In this document: one piece after another, positions 39,765 through 41,210 of the stretch | Position numbering within the stretch: the stretch's first letter is position 1 | Layout: every line of letters begins with the position of its first letter | Virus record (IMG/VR): IMGVR_UViG_3300034061_003146 | Coordinates: 1 to 41,210 of that record | Length of the DNA: 41,210 nucleotides | Source of the DNA: a virus | Direction: 5' to 3' (one strand) | Program-made: the position numbers and the translations under genes | Notes under the pieces: generated by a model | Database searches by the model: none | What the model saw: only the letters and a program-made list of their open reading frames with translations | Told to the model about the DNA's origin: nothing

Positions 39765-40480
39765 TATTCGCGGTTCCATCAAAAGGAAGGGCGGGGAAAG
39801 TCAAAACGCTAGACGTGCTTCCGTTCGCTAAACTATTTGTGCCTGAAAACGAGGTGAGGTCTTATGTAAAGTTTTATGGTAAGAATGCGGTAAATGCGGT
39901 ACCGAATACAGTTTCAGGAATAACAAGGACACGAAATTGGATTCTTGACAATTGCGGGTTCTCAGATGTGGTTATGGTTGATGACGACGTAAAGCAGCAA
40001 GGATGGGTTAAAATGCTTGAGTCGCAATCCAAGCACCAGAAGCTCAACGGGGATCAGTGGCTAGCGGAAGCGGAAAAGCTTTTCGAGATCACTCGGCAAA
40101 TGAAGTACAGACTGTGGGGCATTGCAACTCAGTCAGCTAAAAGATCGGTATATCCATACAAGCCTTTTCTGTTCAAGTCTTATGTGACAGCTAGTTTCTG
40201 CGGGATATGCAACGAAAGCGGAATTCGATTTGACGAGTCGTTTCCGGTCAAAGAAGATTACGAAATGAATCTTCGATGCGTAGTAGAAGATGGAGGAGTG
40301 GTTGCGGCTAGGTATCTTTACTGGGAAAACAGCCACTGGACAGACGATGGGGGATGCAAGGACTACAGGACGCAAAAAATGGAAAAGGATTGCATCGACA
40401 GGCTTAAAGCTAAATACCCGTCGATGGTAAAACGAATCGTTAGAGGCGGTTCTGATTTTTCGATTGAGTTGGTTTTTTGA
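39761..40480 (+). CDS. GT-A glycosyltransferase, TET-associated (TAGT)-like
   Basis: From GTG 39761 the protein has 239 residues. It begins MIFAVPSKGRAGK, has ITRTRNWILDNC near 54-65, a DDD metal-binding motif in VVMVDDDV (74-76) and a conserved acidic FPVKEDYEMNLR near 161-172. This layout recalls the phage TET-associated glycosyltransferases (related to the base J glucosyltransferase), which add sugar to hydroxymethylated pyrimidines in DNA. No TET/JBP or hydroxymethylase gene is visible in this window, so the base modified is unknown. It occupies the position of the Mom-like gene in the left copy. Confidence 0.65.
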   Translation: MIFAVPSKGRAGKVKTLDVLPFAKLFVPENEVRSYVKFYGKNAVNAVPNTVSGITRTRNWILDNCGFSDVVMVDDDVKQQGWVKMLESQSKHQKLNGDQWLAEAEKLFEITRQMKYRLWGIATQSAKRSVYPYKPFLFKSYVTASFCGICNESGIRFDESFPVKEDYEMNLRCVVEDGGVVAARYLYWENSHWTDDGGCKDYRTQKMEKDCIDRLKAKYPSMVKRIVRGGSDFSIELVF

Positions 40481-40861
40481 ATGCTTCGCGAAACAAGACG
40501 ATGGGAGAAAGCATTGAGAGAACGATGGCCAATACCCGACGCAATGCGAAGCGTCATAGTCAAGTCGCTAGCAAAAATCTTGCTAGATGCGGATTCGTCG
40601 CCACGGGAAAAGACAGCAGCGGCAAAAGCTTTGATGGCGGCGGATTCCTTGAACGTCCAGCAAGAGAGGATGGATCAAGCAGATGAGCATGAACGCAGAC
40701 AGCGATTGGTGGAACTCGCTCGACAACTCAGCCCTGGAGAAGTTGCTAGGCTCTCGGCTGAATCAGGTGTCGTTGTCGATGGTTTCGTCCTTGACGAGTG
40801 CGATTCCGAAGAAATCGAAGGACGCGGAGAGGATGGCTCGAAAGAGGGCGATGGATCGTGA
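40481..40861 (+). CDS. Putative terminase small subunit, allele 2
   Basis: A 126-residue protein starting one base after the glycosyltransferase stop. The first 45 residues differ from allele 1 (MLRETRRWEKALRERWP), while SPREKTAAAKALMAADSLN and what follows are the same, with differences again near the C-terminus (GFVLDECDSEE). It overlaps the large terminase start. Confidence 0.55.
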   Translation: MLRETRRWEKALRERWPIPDAMRSVIVKSLAKILLDADSSPREKTAAAKALMAADSLNVQQERMDQADEHERRQRLVELARQLSPGEVARLSAESGVVVDGFVLDECDSEEIEGRGEDGSKEGDGS

Positions 40862-41210
40862 CCTATCCATCCCTCCACCTCTCGATCCTGCTCGTCGGCT
40901 CAAGTGCGAGTCTGATCCAGCTTTATGGCTCTCGACCTACTTTCCCGAAAAGTTCTTCGAGGGCTGGACTGAGGATCGCTTGGCGATGGTGCATTCGATC
41001 ATCGATGCGGCTCGTTACGGCGGGGATCAATCGATTGCCGGGCCTCGGGGCGAAGGCAAGACGACGCTTGCAATTCTAACGGCTCTTTACTTGATGATCC
41101 GTCGGCTTTCGACCTTTCCGGTCGTCATCGGAAAGAACGCCGACAAAGCAAAAAAGGAGGTGCGCGACCTAGTTGAGCAACTGCAGCAAAACGATTTGTT
41201 CATTGCGGAC
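40833..41210 (+). CDS. Terminase large subunit, allele 2 (5' part, cut by window end)
   Basis: ATG 40833 begins MARKRAMDRDLSIPPP and runs off the window after 126 codons. It shows the same Walker A, GPRGEGKTTL. The first 95 residues differ from allele 1 at many positions; the last 26 codons are identical in DNA. The frame is also open upstream to 40684 as in allele 1. Confidence 0.85.
   Translation, partial: MARKRAMDRDLSIPPPLDPARRLKCESDPALWLSTYFPEKFFEGWTEDRLAMVHSIIDAARYGGDQSIAGPRGEGKTTLAILTALYLMIRRLSTFPVVIGKNADKAKKEVRDLVEQLQQNDLFIAD

Larger units (their letters stand above)
39097..41210 (+). repeat. Right copy of the diverged long direct repeat
   Basis: Corresponds to 1-1947. It carries ParB allele 2, a glycosyltransferase instead of Mom, small terminase allele 2 and the start of large terminase allele 2. 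It returns to exact identity with the left copy in its last 78 bases, at the window edge. Confidence 0.9.

Noticed and set aside
1-41210. Integrase, repressor, attachment site, CRISPR array, insertion sequence
   Set aside because: I looked for these on both strands and saw no tyrosine or serine recombinase motifs, no repeat-spacer pattern and no transposase; lysogeny cannot be shown.

Overview
This window looks like one complete unit of a tailed phage (lambda-type siphovirus layout) plus about 2.1 kb of a second, diverged copy of its own left end. Every gene I can support lies on the + strand, stops and starts mostly overlap by 1-8 bases, and GTG/TTG starts are frequent. There is no integrase, repressor, rRNA or CRISPR. 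The host cannot be read from the sequence directly. Several tail and lysis proteins remind me of planctomycete phages and prophages, so a planctomycete host is an inference of modest confidence.

Layout: 1-1.6 kb, ParB-like protein, Mom-like DNA hypermodification enzyme and small terminase; 1.6-8.3 kb, large terminase, zinc-ribbon protein, gpW-like joiner, portal and a fused prohead protease/major capsid protein closed by a clear terminator; 8.4-17.2 kb, decoration, connector, tail tube, frameshifted tail chaperone, tape measure and tail-tip proteins, ending in a very cysteine-rich protein; 17.2-18.8 kb, an Erv1/ALR-like sulfhydryl oxidase, a metallophosphoesterase and a SprT-like metallopeptidase. 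An AT-rich control region at 18.8-19.0 kb opens about 3 kb of tiny genes. From 21.8 to 32.9 kb lies DNA metabolism: RecE-like exonuclease, RecT-like annealing protein, DnaN-like sliding clamp, SNase-like nuclease, a SNF2-type helicase fused to a DNA methyltransferase, a replication initiator candidate, DUF3310 protein and RusA-like resolvase. From 33.0 to 36.3 kb is a probable lysis/envelope cassette: holin-like membrane proteins, a papain-like cysteine peptidase, a membrane-anchored CPPC thioredoxin-like protein and a Kua/TMEM189-type lipid desaturase. From 36.3 to 39.0 kb are fibre-like proteins, followed by the second ParB-like/modification/terminase cassette.

The most striking point is the comparison of the two cassettes. 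Bases 1-127 equal 39097-39223, and 1870-1947 equal 41133-41210, but between these anchors the DNA modification gene is completely different: a Mom-like acyltransferase in the first copy and a GT-A glycosyltransferase resembling the TET-associated (TAGT) family in the second. The ParB-like protein changes its C-terminal part together with its partner. Either two related phages are joined in tandem, or the assembly walked through a strain variant of a circular map of about 39.1-39.3 kb. In both cases the window records an exchange of DNA hypermodification modules at the packaging locus.

Other unusual points are a probable disulfide theme (39-Cys tail protein, Erv-like oxidase, CPPC protein), a phage-borne plasmanyl-lipid desaturase homologue, a -1 frameshift adding a DnaJ-like zinc region to the tail chaperone, and two intergenic stretches that fold as structured RNA, one with tRNA-like ends. 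All comparisons were made by eye; no database search or folding program was run.
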